Below are positions 32,501 to 42,935 of a DNA stretch of 64,000 bases, piece after piece (position 1 is the first letter of the stretch; each line of letters starts with the position of its first letter). This stretch comes from Chrysaora quinquecirrha (taxonomy: Eukaryota > Cnidaria > Scyphozoa > Semaeostomeae > Pelagiidae): positions 587,553-651,552 of the forward strand of contig JACTAT010000122.1 in NCBI GenBank assembly GCA_014526335.1. The letters are read 5' to 3'. The position numbers and the translations under genes are program-made. The notes below the pieces were generated by a model, which was given only the letters and a program-made list of their open reading frames with translations, searched no databases and was not told the DNA's origin.

Positions 32501-35500
32501 CTGAAAAGCAGTCTTAGTTGACGCGGTTACCGTGTTTAAAGAATATAAAATCAAATGACAATGAATAAAATTTTACTGCTATTTATTCATTCATTCGTTC
32601 GTTTATTACACTCACTACTTTTTAGCTTGTTTCTTTCAAGAAATAGTGGAAAATCTTTGGACATAGTTCAAAACTTTTTTCGTCTAATACTCCTTCAGAG
32701 TACAAGCGCCAGAAACAGGCCGAAACAATTGACCAAAGTCGAATTTATACCTAGATGCAGATCGAAATGCATCAATCAAAAAAGTGAAGCTAGACTGGTA
32801 TTGTGTTTTGAACACTTATCATTGGTGCATTTAGACCCGCATCTTGGTATAATTTCCGCCTTAGCCGATTGTTTCGGTATGTTTGTATTTGATTTATTTC
32901 ACAATGAGAATAGTCAAAATTTGCATAGCTTTCTAAATTTCCTATTCAAAAGCTAAATCTAAATTCAAAAACTAATCTAGCTAGAAGTTACACTGAATTC
33001 GGTTTGTTTCTCGCTTATGTGCTCTGAGGAGATGAAAAAAGCTTTGAAGTATGGGGAAGCATATCCGATGATGTTTCCGCTATATCTTGTAATTTTGAAG
33101 TTCTTTAAAACTCAAGGCTTCTTCTCTATTTGCACATTCATTAACCGTCTCCTTCTTCTTGTAGTTTTCCAGTAATAAAATTGACAACCTAAGTGGGAAA
33201 ACACGAACGGTTTTTGGCAATCTTGCATTCAACACTAATATTGGGTAAAAACATCTATCATTTGTATCGTTTTTCTATTCTTCCTATCGTTTTCATTTTT
33301 ATTTAAAATCATGTTTATATTCCATTTATAATCTTTACTTTTATACTTGGTGTTGCTGATTAAGTCTTTTACTACATAGACTAGTAAACATATTCGGACT
33401 TATTAAGGCTGTTTCTGACACCGTATTAGACATGATAGTCACCACTTATCATGACAAACCTTTGATATTTAGTCTTTTACTACATCTTTTTCCTCATAAT
33501 TTCAATTGAGGCTGGCTGTTTTAAAATGTTTGCCTTTTCCAAGCTGTTCAAATGTTCTTTTTCTGTTCTTGTTTCTTGAGCTCCAAGGAGAGTAGACTTA
33601 TTTCCTTCCTCCCACTCTTTCGGAAGAAACTACTAACAACTACAACAACATATTGCTGTTTTCTCAGAGCGTAGTTGGAGCGGGTAGGTGGTATGTGGAG
33701 GAGCGTAGACTGCAATCTAACTAGACAAGCTGTAGCTGGAGGCTCCAAATTTGTGCATATGCATAACTGGCTAGCTGAATTCTTTGTTAGTTTGCCTTTT
33801 TATTACGTAGATGATTTCATTCAATTTGTTTCATGACTTTGTTATACTCTTTGTGATAGCAAAACTTCCGTGACTGATCATAACAAACCGATTATGATAC
33901 ACGCTGGCCAGGACAAATTTGATGATATTGGTGAGCATTCCCATTTTAAGCAATAATCTTAGATCGTAGAGTTAAGCATGGCAGCTCCATTCTTAGTTCT
34001 GCACAGTTCAAATATGTGCGTAATGATATTTATTAAAGATTGTTAGAGAACGAATGTAGTCATGTAGGCTGCCTTAAGATTATATGTGACATAAATGTTG
34101 CTCTGTCGTGACACTGCTCCGACGATTTTTTGGCGATTTTCACAGATATTTTTTGTAACAAGTACACTTTTTAGTAAAGAACCACTATAAGAAACCTTCT
34201 TGCAGATGGTCGAAAAATGCTACTTAATAGTCGAAAAATGCTACTTAATAGTCGAAAAATACTACTTAATAGTTGAAAAATACTACTTAATAGTCGAAAA
34301 ATACTACTTAATAGTGGAAAAATACTACTTAATAGTCGAAAAATACTACTTAATAGTGGAAAAATACTACTTAATAGTCGAAAAATACTACTTAATAGTG
34401 GAAAAATACTACTTTATAGTCGAAAAATACTACTTAATAGTGGAAAAATACTACTTAATAGTCGAAAAATACTACTTAATAGTGGAAAAATACTACTTAG
34501 TAGTCGAAAAATACTACTTAATAGTGGAAAAATACTACTTAATAGTCGAAAAATACTACTTAATAGTCGAAAAATACTACTTAATAGTGGAAAAATACTA
34601 CTTAATAGTCGAAAAATACTACTTAATAGTGGAAAAATACTACTTTATAGTCGAAAAATACTACTTAATAGTGGAAAAATACTACTTAATAGTCGAAAAA
34701 TACTACTTAATAGTGGAAAAATACTACTTAGTAGTCGAAAAATACTACTTAATAGTGGAAAAATACTACTTAATAGTCGAAAATACTACTTAATAGTGGA
34801 AAATACTACTTAATAGTCGAAAATACTACTTAATAGTCGAAAATACTACTTAATAGTTGAAAATACTACTTAATAGTCGAAAATACTACTTAATAGTGGA
34901 AAATACTACTTAATAGTCGAAAATACTACTTAATAGTGGAAAAATACTACTTAATAGTCGAAAAATACTACTTAATAGTGGAAAAATACTACTTTATAGT
35001 CGAAAAATACTACTTAATAGTGGAAAAATACTACTTAGTAGTCGAAAAATACTACTTAATAGTGGAAAAATACTACTTAGTAGTCGAAAAATACTACTTA
35101 ATAGTGGAAAAATACTACTTAATAGTCGAAAAATACTACTTAATAGTCGAAAAATACTACTTAATAGTCGAAAAATGCTACTTAATAGTGGAAAAATACT
35201 ACTTAATAGTCGAAAAATACTACTTAATAGTGGAAAAATACTACTTAATAGTCGAAAAATACTACTTAAATACACTACTAGAGATAAAATCATTAAGGAA
35301 CTTTCATTTTTGAATATATTTATTACTGCGTAGCTACAATATGCAATATGCAGTAGAATACCTGACTTAATGCAATCTCTGAAGTTTGCTCTATGTTAGT
35401 TTAAATTAGTGATTTGACACTACTGTAAAAACTAACATTAAAGAATTTCACAATACAATACAATAAAATACAATCAATAATTAGAAAGCCGGTTCCATAC

Positions 35501-38500
35501 ATTTACCCCCCCCCCCATTAAGTTTTTTATCCTTCTACATATATGTTCCTTATAAAGTGGTTCTTTATAAATCTTGCAAATGCTTTCCCTGTCAAGGTAG
35601 ACATTGCTTCAAATCTTATATTAATAGCAAGAAACCATTAACTTCTATATGGCTTATTTTGATTTAATCATTCGATTTGGTCGTAGTTTTGCTTTTTTTT
35701 GTAGTGTTGTGTATGTAATGCAAAATTTTAAAGTTTTAACCCCTTATGTTTTTAGGAGCACCACAGATTTCTTCAGATCGCCTTGTCAGAATGAAAAGCG
35801 GGTTAGTACTGCAAACTTTCATCTTCTGTTGTTGATTTTTCTAAGTCGTGTTTACTAGATGCTCGATCTTTTTGTTAACATGCTTTTTTAGGCCCTGGCC
35901 AAACGATCAAGCATTGTTGGTCCAACATTTCAAATTTGCTTTACAAAAAAAGGTTGATCTTTTGGCTACGTCCAAGAGCATTGCTGTCCAATACTTTGGA
36001 ACAACAAAGTTATTTGCTAATGCGCAAGCACGAACACCTTGTTGCTAAGATTTGCTGCTAGGTGGTGAAAAGTTGAAAGTTGTTGCAGTTTGTCAAAAAC
36101 AAAAGAAATGTTTGACAAGCAATGTTTGAAAGGCGGCCAAACGATCAAACTTTTGTAAGCCTCTTTCAAGGGATCTTGGCTGTGTGGGCATTCTAGTTAT
36201 GTTTTAAGAAGAAAAAAAATACAGTCTTGTTGTTCAAAACAATGGAAGAGGGGTGCTTGCTTGGGTGCAAATGCCCCCTAGTTACTATGTTAAAAGAGGC
36301 CCTGCTTTTAAGAAACTCAGTACTGGGATTGTCGTGCAGTTAAGAAACTTTCAGTACTAAAATGTTTGATTGAGCAGAAAGATTTCATTGTTTCCAGAAA
36401 ACCCTTTCTGTTCTGCAAAAATTACATAATTGTTATCATGTGTCAGCTGAACCTAAGAGTTCAAGCTTTCCACTATTTTAATTTTCATGCCACCCAAAAA
36501 TTTAAGAGAGCCTTGAGAAACTTTTTGTGCTTAGCTCTTATTCAAATTTATTAAATTTCAGTGTTAATTTTCTAAGTTTCTGGTAAAATAAACAGTGTTT
36601 AAGTAATCAATTTCCATGGGTTCATAATTAAGCCCGGTTTCCATGTAGCCAAAAATGGCAGATCCAGTGCTGAAACAATGCTGCGACGTTTTTATTTTTA
36701 ATGGCAACATTTCCTTACGGTGGCTGTACCGTGGGTTGGCAGTTGTTCTACCACGATAGCGCCGACATAAAAAGTTGAATTTGGTTCAACGTTCCCGGCC
36801 CATATAACGCTTCTGCCACTAGAAGATTTTAATGGAAACATGCATTGCACCCGTCGGAGACCTTTCTGTGACACCTGCCTTTGTTTTCATCGAGCACATG
36901 ACTGTGACAAGCCAACCAAATTTGAGCACTATGAAATCATTTTAAAGCAACCACTGTCTCGGCACTGGCCCCGCCGCTTATGGCTATATGGAAACGAAAC
37001 GTCGCAACACTTTCTGAGCACTGGTACAGTCGTGTCTCAGCATTCGTGCAGACACTCATTTCTATATGGGAACCTGGCTTTAGAAGACACTCGAAGTATC
37101 TGTATCACTTGACAATGGTTTACTTTTTTTCTAGAACGCCGTACGACTTATGGAAAGAAGCTTTTGCTGAATTTTTCCCACCAGCGGTAAGAGAAATGTA
37201 AACTATCTATCTGTCTCATCTCCATTTCATTCTACTACAGTTGACATCCGCTATCTCGAACTCTCAAGCCCAATCCAATAAAGATCCCAAATGAGAAAAA
37301 AAACTCTTTCTGTCTACACAGCAAGAGTAAATATAAAAAATTATAGTTTTAAGTCAGAAAAGGAACCCCTATTAACATACGGGTTACTGATCCCAAATTT
37401 CATCAAACAAGTCTGGTATATTTTACATAGGAGTCAAAGCTCATCTGCTTTCATCCCTACTATTGGTGAAATTGAGATAATGGCGATGCAGCACATCTCG
37501 AAAGAGAACAGCTTCATCTATTGTATACATGGGCAGCATATCAATTAGCTGCTGCCATTCCCGCTCCGCTAGACGAACTTATACATATTTTCAGCCTGTC
37601 TCTTTATTCAGTTCAGCAGAAAATTTGGCAAAGTTCGAGATAAAGAGCAGGTTTTCCTCCATGGGAAATCCAAAATGGTTCAGCGAATGTTCAAGATAAC
37701 GGGGTTCGAGATAGCGGATGATTTTTCTATACAAACCCTTATACCAAAACGAGGGGAAATGGAAAATCATTCGAGATAGCGAATGTTCGAGATGGCGGGC
37801 AGTCGAGATAGCGGATGTCAACTTTGTCTATCTGTCTCATCTCCATTTCATTCTAATGTATTTTTTATCCGTTTTCTCTTGCTGAACCGAATCTATGCTA
37901 TGCACCGATAACATCTAATGTCAGTCTGATCTGTTTTAGAAAAACGATGATTCAAGTTCAAGCCCTGATCCTGCTACTGATCCTCGATACGCAGAACCTA
38001 TTATTGATTCAATGAGGGCACAAAAAGATGAGGTAGAATACTTTAATCTAGTTGTTTATCAAGTCTGGTTTCCATATATTTGTCATGAGTGATGAACACT
38101 AGGATAGATTTTTCCACCAGTGGCATACCACAATAGATTGGATTCGAACCTGGACTGCATGACCAGAGAGTCAATGACGTTTCCACTGAGCTAGTCGCCG
38201 AGTAACTCTCCAAGTCATACAGCCAAAGGCTCTCCTTCCGTTGGACTTTTCGTGTTTCGGCTATGTTGAGCCTTCTTCAGCACCATACATATTTGTATAG
38301 ATTTGTCATGAGTGCCTTGAATGTCATGATTGTCTATATAGCAGTACTATATAATTAAGTTAAGAAGGATAACAACGCAAAAGGAATTCTTATTAAGTAC
38401 TCGTTACCCTCCATATACCTTCTAATGATAATGTGTTTTTAACTACAATCGTTATACCCACGTTTTACACTAGTTATACCTTCATTTTAAACTTATGTTT

Positions 38501-38626
38501 TATCTACTTTTACAGGAGCTTGCAAGATACCGTAAAGAAATGCAACGGAAGGCAAAAGAAGCAAGCATGGCATCACAGCTCAATGCCTCTTCGAACACAG
38601 GTTTACGAGTTAAGAAAAAGACATAG
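23506..38626 (+). CDS. DYNC2LI1: Dynein-2 light intermediate chain 1 (DYNC2LI1)
   Basis: This subunit of the cytoplasmic dynein-2 motor is needed for retrograde transport in cilia. The secure exons are 26609-26676, 27452-27516, 27892-27926, 28496-28565, 30156-30208, 30851-30905, 31624-31692, 32384-32461, 33165-33244, 33860-33930, 35756-35801, 37135-37186, 37940-38032 and 38516-38626. Recognised segments are [20 protein letters not shown], a P-loop (GSAECGKTS), [77 protein letters not shown] and a basic C-terminus. These match the family order, and about 315 residues are visible against about 350 in vertebrates. A Lys-rich first exon (23506-23625, [15 protein letters not shown]...) may be the true start. 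Its phase does not fit 26609, so a linking exon is unseen, perhaps in the 25270-25769 gap. The conserved segment after GHNT (the family's FWELGGG region) is absent between 28566 and 30155. Confidence 0.92.
25140..25269. repeat. Dispersed repeat running into gap
   Basis: A copy of the CCTGGCCGAACC / TGATCAAACATT / GCTTGTCAAATAC family reaches the N run directly. The gap therefore probably sits in repeat sequence that could not be assembled. Confidence 0.6.
25270..25769. other. Assembly gap (500 N)
   Basis: It is exactly 500 N, a conventional placeholder for a gap of unknown size. It lies between the putative first exon and the first secure exon of DYNC2LI1, so a small exon could be hidden there. 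Confidence 0.98.
26695..27015. repeat. Phrase-repeat element (TTGCCCAACCTC words)
   Basis: The left edge has five TTGCCCAACCTC-like words at about 20-bp spacing. The right edge has the reverse sense (AGTTGGGCAAATTG, GAAGTTGGGCATAAC). The core GGGGACTCTGCCCCCGAAAC followed by ATCATCATACTG matches the core of the element at 54130-54660. Intronic in DYNC2LI1. Confidence 0.6.
27060..27425. repeat. SINE fragments, tRNA-derived
   Basis: TTTAGCTGGGTGGAATTGTA and CAGTCCAGGTTTGAATCCCA (27358-27420, plus) look like A and B boxes. A minus-strand fragment with AACCTGGACTGCATGATCAG lies at about 27085-27115. The same family is seen at 38110-38260 on the minus strand. Confidence 0.55.
29030..29505. mobile_element. 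TIR element with AAATCTC words
   Basis: AACAAACCGAGGGGTGTTTC at the left is mirrored near the right end by TGCACCCCTCGGAACAAAC. Both sides carry CATAAATCTCGTACACC in opposite layout, and the interior has many CATAAATCTC-like words. The element occupies much of the intron in which the missing DYNC2LI1 exon should lie. Confidence 0.55.
30400..30670. repeat. Dispersed CCTGGCCAAACG-family repeat
   Basis: CCTTGCCAAACGGTCAAA, TGTTTGGCCATGCAATGTTT and GCAAATTCCAGATGTTTGG are typical words of the family found at 670-1640, 35890-36160 and 56190-57680. Intronic in DYNC2LI1. Confidence 0.6.
31228..31419. mobile_element. Near-perfect 192-bp palindrome
   Basis: The arms (ATAATGTAGAATT ... GCATTCGTCAGACAG and its inverse) pair over about 77 bp with very few mismatches. 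The loop itself contains further CTGTCTGACGAA copies. It has no coding capacity and is intronic in DYNC2LI1. It is probably a MITE; the ends lack an obvious target duplication. Confidence 0.75.
34160..35580. mobile_element. Family B MITE enlarged by a tandem array
   Basis: The flanks (TAAAGAACCACTATAAGAAA at the left; AAAATCATTAAGGAACTTTC, AATTAGAAAGCCGGTTCCAT and TTCCTTATAAAGTGGTTC at the right) match the MITE at 6264-6665. The short segment that reads GAACTTATACTACTAAAGAG in that copy is replaced here by the long 21-bp array. Confidence 0.65.
34206..35272. repeat. 21-bp tandem repeat, about 50 copies
   Basis: The unit is GTCGAAAAATACTACTTAATA, often alternating with a GTGG variant, giving a 42-bp higher-order period. 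Around 34780-34935 about eight units have lost one A (20 bp). On the plus strand the 21-bp period gives an open VEKYYLI heptad repeat of nearly 200 codons before the 20-bp units shift the frame. It lies in a DYNC2LI1 intron, so I do not treat it as coding. Confidence 0.93.
35890..36160. repeat. Dispersed CCTGGCCAAACG-family repeat
   Basis: GGCCCTGGCCAAACGATCAA at the left and GGCGGCCAAACGATCAAAC at the right bound a segment rich in AATGTTTGACAAGC words. Same family as 670-1640 and 56190-57680. Intronic in DYNC2LI1. Confidence 0.65.
37206..37855. mobile_element. pogo/Tigger-like non-autonomous element
   Basis: The inverted ends AGTTGACATCCGCTATCTCG (37239) and CGAGATAGCGGATGTCAACT (to 37823) resemble pogo/Tigger termini. 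Additional CGAGATAGCG words occur near the right end. There is no transposase. The element is bounded by a 29-bp direct repeat (TCTATCTGTCTCATCTCC...) at 37206-37234 and 37827-37855, much longer than a TA target duplication. Intronic in DYNC2LI1. Confidence 0.7.
38110..38290 (-). repeat. tRNA-derived SINE
   Basis: On the minus strand GACTAGCTCAGTGGAAACGT (A box) and CAGGTTCGAATCCAATC (B box) are spaced as in a tRNA, with an unrelated flanking body. It lies in the last intron of DYNC2LI1. Confidence 0.6.
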
Positions 38627-38705
38627 TTGTCAACTACATCTTCTAACTTCAAAGCACTGTAAATACATTGTTAAATTATTTAAGGTAAGTCGATTTTAAG
38701 GTCTT

Positions 38706-38711
38706 AATAAA
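38706..38711 (+). promoter_or_regulatory. Polyadenylation signal AATAAA, DYNC2LI1
   Basis: The hexamer lies 80 bp after the DYNC2LI1 stop codon at 38626, a normal distance for the 3' UTR signal of a short animal transcript. A chance match is possible in AT-rich DNA. Confidence 0.5.
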
Positions 38712-38799
38712 AGAAGCGAAGGCACGTTACTACATGGAATTTAAATTTGCCGCAAAGTTGCCGTTTTTGAGTCTATTAGCAGCCTAAGGCTTCACGGCC

Positions 38800-39030
38800 G
38801 ACTTTACACTTTACCCCTGGTTTTGATGCATTAGCCACACACGGTGTTTATAACTACCGACCAGGTACCCATTTATACACCTGGGTGGAGAGATGTACAT
38901 TTGTGTTACCAACTTGCCCAAGGTTGTTATATCTGCCAATCAAGTGGAAAGACCGCGACTCGAACCCACAACATTTTCGTTGTGAGTCGAGCACGCTAAC
39001 CACTGCGCCACAGAGACCACAATTTAACGT
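38800..39030 (-). repeat. tRNA-derived SINE, GGCGCAGTGGTTAGC family
   Basis: On the minus strand TGTGGCGCAGTGGTTAGCGT and GTGGGTTCGAGTCGCGG form A and B boxes. The body contains CCAGGTGTATAAATGGGTAC and CTGGTCGGTAG, and the tail approaches GTAAAGTCGGC. A second copy of the same family in plus orientation is at 58395-58615. Confidence 0.75.
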
Positions 39031-39404
39031 AAGACAGTTCATATCTTGGCGATGTTGGCAATGTCATGGACATTTTGACTGGGCTTGTTCAGACCAAGCC
39101 AACAACACCCGTCAATATATTTTTGCGTGTATATTACCACCCTGTTCAAGTTTTTGCAGCTTCTTGTATACAAAGCAGAGTTTTAACGATTGCCGATTCG
39201 CTCTTGTAAATCTCATACGCCTTTGCTGTAAATCCTATTGTTTTCAGGAAGTCCCTTGGAAAAATCGGGAACGGACCTAAAGGGATCCGCTTTTCTAGCG
39301 TACCGAAATCGATACGATCCCGTTCCCGAAATGGAACAGATCCTTGCGTACTTGTGTAAACCGAAGGCCTATCGTGGCCGGCCTGCTTGGGAATGGATTA
39401 CTCG

Positions 39405-39735
39405 GATCTGGAGGGGGGCTACATGACTTGTGAATGGACGGGGATGTGCCGCCCAAATTTCGGAATCCAACCTACTTATAATGTACCTTATAATAAGACT
39501 TTCTAGACCTTATTGTTGCTTGTTATTGTTCTACGAACATCTTTGACGCAATTTTACCACTTTTCTGACCGAATCAAAGTTGAACTGTCGACTTTTCTTC
39601 AACTTGCCACCCAATTTTATGGGGTTTGGTTAAAATCATACCCATGGTTAGAGAATTTCCGGGCCAAAAAACCCACCCATATGGGCGGAACATACCCGTA
39701 GCCAAATCATACTAAGTACCCCCCGGGGTAAACCT
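39405..39735. mobile_element. TIR element, CCCATATGGATGGG family, inverted
   Basis: It begins GAGGGGGGCTACATGAC and GGACGGGGATGTGCCGCC and ends with CCACCCATATGGGCGG and AAGTACCCCCCGGGG, i.e. the family of 13727-14335 and 52860-53255 in the opposite orientation. Non-coding. Confidence 0.5.
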
Positions 39736-40255
39736 AAAAGTATTGAAAATAGTGTCATGAATTAAGGGTTAGAGTGCAGCTCAATGAACTCTTTGCGTAT
39801 TCCTTTAATCGGATATTTTCCAGAGCACTTTCGTTTCCTTTGAGGTATCAATCTCAATCTTTTAGCGTGGCAATACTGCTGTTTTGATTCAAACGCGTTA
39901 CGCTTTCTACGTATTCCGTTAAAATTTGACTGATTTTCCTCATTAATCATTTACTACTTTCGCAAGATATGCGTTCCTTATTCCGCCCACAAATCAAGTA
40001 TTTTGATCCGTTTCCACAACACCTGGACCAAACAACCAAGAAACTTTCAAGAATGTTTGGAAATTTATCGTCCGAGGACCTCCCACTTCAAAGAACCCCT
40101 ATTTGTTTTGCTTTGTCCGATGTATTCCGAGCCAATCAAACTTCGTATGGATAATCCGAATTGCTTCCTAAGTCCCTAATTTTCGCTAACATTGATTGAA
40201 TTTATGTCGTTGTTGTTCGCTTCAGTCAGTTTGAGCGTCCAGCAAATCTATTCAA

Positions 40256-40670
40256 TAGACCATTTCAACTAAGGGCCTCGTTTTCAAAAAATTTGAAAAT
40301 TAGATCGTAGAGAAATTTCGACTTCAGATTCGAATTCAGCACCTTTTTTCAGTGTTGAGGCAAGGTTTTATACTTTTAGTCCTTAAGATATTGATTTTAT
40401 AGGTGTTAAAAGTTTGAAATTCTATTAAGGATTTGACCGTGAAAAATCGCTGGGGGTGAAATTTTACACCCTCAATCATTTTACACGGCCAAATCCCTTA
40501 TAAATTTTCAAACTTTTAATCGCTATAATATCAACATCGTAAGGACTAGAAGCGTAAAAATTTGCCTCAACACTAAAAAGAAGGTGCTGAATTCAAATCT
40601 GAACTCGAAATTTCTTCATGACCTAATTTTCAATTATTTTGAAAACGAGGCCCTCAGTTGAAATGGTCTA
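40256..40670. mobile_element. Near-palindromic 415-bp MITE
   Basis: The outermost TAGACCATTTCAACT is mirrored by AGTTGAAATGGTCTA. Complementarity then continues almost to the centre near 40463 (GTGAAATTTTACACC region). The arms are about 200 bp and imperfect. TA at each tip fits a Tc1/mariner-like insertion. It has no coding capacity and lies between DYNC2LI1 and the ankyrin gene. Confidence 0.85.
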
Positions 40671-41109
40671 TAGCGATAACTGCGACTCAGGTAACATGTC
40701 TAACAGATAATCTTCAGGATATCATGTTTACTTGAATAAATGAGCGCTTGTGGCGCTTGTGTATTTTTCCGCCCTCCATAGGTGGCGCTAGTTTCAGGGA
40801 GGTGCTCTTCCAAGGGATGCGGTCTTACAAGGGAGGCCTTCTCCATTTTCTTCCAGAACTAAGACTGCGATTTCGGATTTTGAAAATTTTCAGAATTCAG
40901 GTTAGGTTAGGTTAGGATACACATTTTTAGCTATTTTCAGTTTCTTATTTAATTTAACAGCAGGTCCATATCAGCCTATTGTTGCCACTACTGAACAACA
41001 CAACAACATAACAACAAAAGCATATATGTATTTATGTATGTATGTGGCTGCAGAAATCAGGGTCTCTCAAGTACAGAAAAAGGGAGATGTTTTTAAAAAT
41101 AAGCCTGTG

Positions 41110-41505
41110 TTCTAAGGGTATTCAATGATAATTTGCTTCCTCAAGCCATTCCCTTAAAGAATCGAATTCCCCCAAGTGTCACATTTAAATCGTCAACACT
41201 TTTTGTAGAATAAGAAATGCTGGTATCATTCGCATACATGTTCACATGGCAGTCTTTAACTTTCAGACAAAAAGGAAGGTCATTAATATATATTATCAAC
41301 AGCAGAGACCCAAGACAGGACCCCTGCGGAACACCACAGTTCTTGAACTGTTGATGTAACATCATTAACCTTATATAGCTGCTTTCTGTTTTGAGGATAT
41401 GGTGTGAACCTTCAATTCCATATTTCTGCAACTTTTTAATCAATATATCATGATCTGCTGTGTCAATAGCTTTCTTGTGGTCTTTGTTGAGGATAAGTTC
41501 TTCAT
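41110..41505 (-). pseudogene. LINE reverse-transcriptase fragment
   Basis: On the minus strand, KKAIDTADHDILIKKLQKYG, CGVPQGSCLGSLLLIIYIND and MYANDTS are core reverse-transcriptase motifs of a non-LTR retrotransposon. The catalytic YADD is altered to YAND, so the copy is dead. Only about 120 residues remain, with no endonuclease domain. It abuts the 3' end of the ankyrin-repeat gene on the same strand. Confidence 0.88.
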
Positions 41506-41513
41506 TCCTCTCT

Positions 41514-42935
41514 TCAGTCGACTTTCTCTGCATTTTCATGGAATGTCTGTAACAATGGAGAGTGTGAGATCTGTCTAGATGCCTTGTAAGGTTTATTATC
41601 AAATGCTTGATGCCATTGTGAAATCAAAGAAAAGAGCTGCTCATCATCTGCTGGGGAACTCGATCGCGGAATCTGCGGATTCAGTCTTTCATTATTATAC
41701 GCTCGAATCGCCTGTAGATTTGGCGCTGATGTTGATAGTCTATCATTGGTTTGTTTCTGTGTGGTTTTCGCATTTTCAATGTAGCTGTTCGTCGGTGATA
41801 TCATAGACGTATATCGCCTTAGCCTCGTACTGGTTGGCCTCGGTTGGGTGCTTTGATTCGGCGATGGTAAAATATTTAGATGTTGAAGCGAGATTCGATT
41901 AGGCCTTCGCTTTGGCATGTTGATTCTCGGCATCATTTCGTAGCAAACTGACATTGATCTACTTTCGCGTCGCCTTTGGGACTTAGGTAAGGCTGTCCCT
42001 TGCTCCAAGCTATATTGCTCTAAGTCATACAGTGAGGGGTTCGGGCTAACGCTGTCATCAACGGGAGATGGTTGAGCAGCGCTTTCTCTGAATGATGGCG
42101 ACGCTGATTGCTCGTATAGTTTGTAAATGTCGACGAGAATTTCTTTTGAATTACGTTTGCTAATGCCATTCCCATAATCACTTCTGGCCTGTTTATTCTG
42201 TCTCGTTTTTATTTCTTTTGGCCTAATTTCTGTCTTGCTATAGCGCGCGGTTGACTGTGTTCTGTGTTTTGAACCGTTTGCAATCACGGACGGTTTTGTA
42301 TTCTTTCGAAAATGCGCAGTATTCGTGGGGAAACTTTGAATCGCTGTCCATTCTGGCGTCTTCGCGTCGCATCCATCACTCTCCCGTTGATCCTTGCCCT
42401 TTATTGACCGTCTATTTGCATTGTCAACTGCATCGTCACGTCCGCACGGCAGCTTTACCGCTTTAGCGGATGAATAATTTTCAACGGACTCGTCACACCC
42501 GTTCAAAATAAGACTTATATTGAAACCATACTTATCCGCTATGGCTTTAAATTGACCAACTAACTCTCCAGCAGAGGAATGAGCGTAATGAAGGGCAGTC
42601 CTTCCTGATTCATCCCTTGCAAATACATCAAAATCATCACAAAACTTCAAGTAATACTCAGCTAATAAGTCTTTCTTCCGCTGGCACGCGTAGTGCAACG
42701 CGTTCATTCCTCGATCGTCCGTTAACTCAATCTCTCCACCGCTTGCCATAAACAGCTTCGCTAATGCTACAGCTTTACGCTGATCTGTGTAAAACGACAA
42801 GAGTATCAGCGGCGTTCGCTTGAATTTGTCCCGCGCGTTTGGATTGCTACCAGCCTGAAGTAGAAGCTTGACTCTGTTGTAATGTCCTTTTATCAGCGCG
42901 TGTTGCATAGAAGAAAATGTACTTTGGTTGAGCAT
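41514..42935 (-). CDS. Ankyrin-repeat protein, intronless
   Basis: One uninterrupted frame of 473 aa starts at MLNQSTFSSM. Three to four ankyrin repeats occupy about residues 5-140 (ALIKGHYNRVKLLLQAGSNP; TPLILLSFYTD...; NALHYACQRKKDLLAEYYL; TALHYAHSSAGELV). The rest (about 150-473) is a polar, Ser/Pro/Arg/Asn-rich tail without recognised domains. Ankyrin repeats bind partner proteins; the partner here is unknown. The YTDQRKA spacing between repeats recalls vertebrate ANKRD34, also a short N-terminal ankyrin block with a long disordered tail, but I would not assign orthology. The last residues (QTFHENAEKVD) run up to the edge of a LINE fragment, so the native C-terminus may have been replaced. 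Codon use looks genuine and the frame is far longer than chance. Confidence 0.82.
   Translation of the reverse strand: MLNQSTFSSMQHALIKGHYNRVKLLLQAGSNPNARDKFKRTPLILLSFYTDQRKAVALAKLFMASGGEIELTDDRGMNALHYACQRKKDLLAEYYLKFCDDFDVFARDESGRTALHYAHSSAGELVGQFKAIADKYGFNISLILNGCDESVENYSSAKAVKLPCGRDDAVDNANRRSIKGKDQRESDGCDAKTPEWTAIQSFPTNTAHFRKNTKPSVIANGSKHRTQSTARYSKTEIRPKEIKTRQNKQARSDYGNGISKRNSKEILVDIYKLYEQSASPSFRESAAQPSPVDDSVSPNPSLYDLEQYSLEQGTALPKSQRRRESRSMSVCYEMMPRINMPKRRPNRISLQHLNILPSPNQSTQPRPTSTRLRRYTSMISPTNSYIENAKTTQKQTNDRLSTSAPNLQAIRAYNNERLNPQIPRSSSPADDEQLFSLISQWHQAFDNKPYKASRQISHSPLLQTFHENAEKVD

Noticed and set aside
34206..35272. CRISPR-like array
   Set aside because: The repeats are contiguous with no unique spacers and no cas genes, in animal DNA.
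34200..35313. Long open frames of repeated VEKYYLI heptads
   Set aside because: They are produced by a 21-bp tandem repeat (a multiple of three) inside an intron. The frame breaks where units become 20 bp, and there is no splice or start context.
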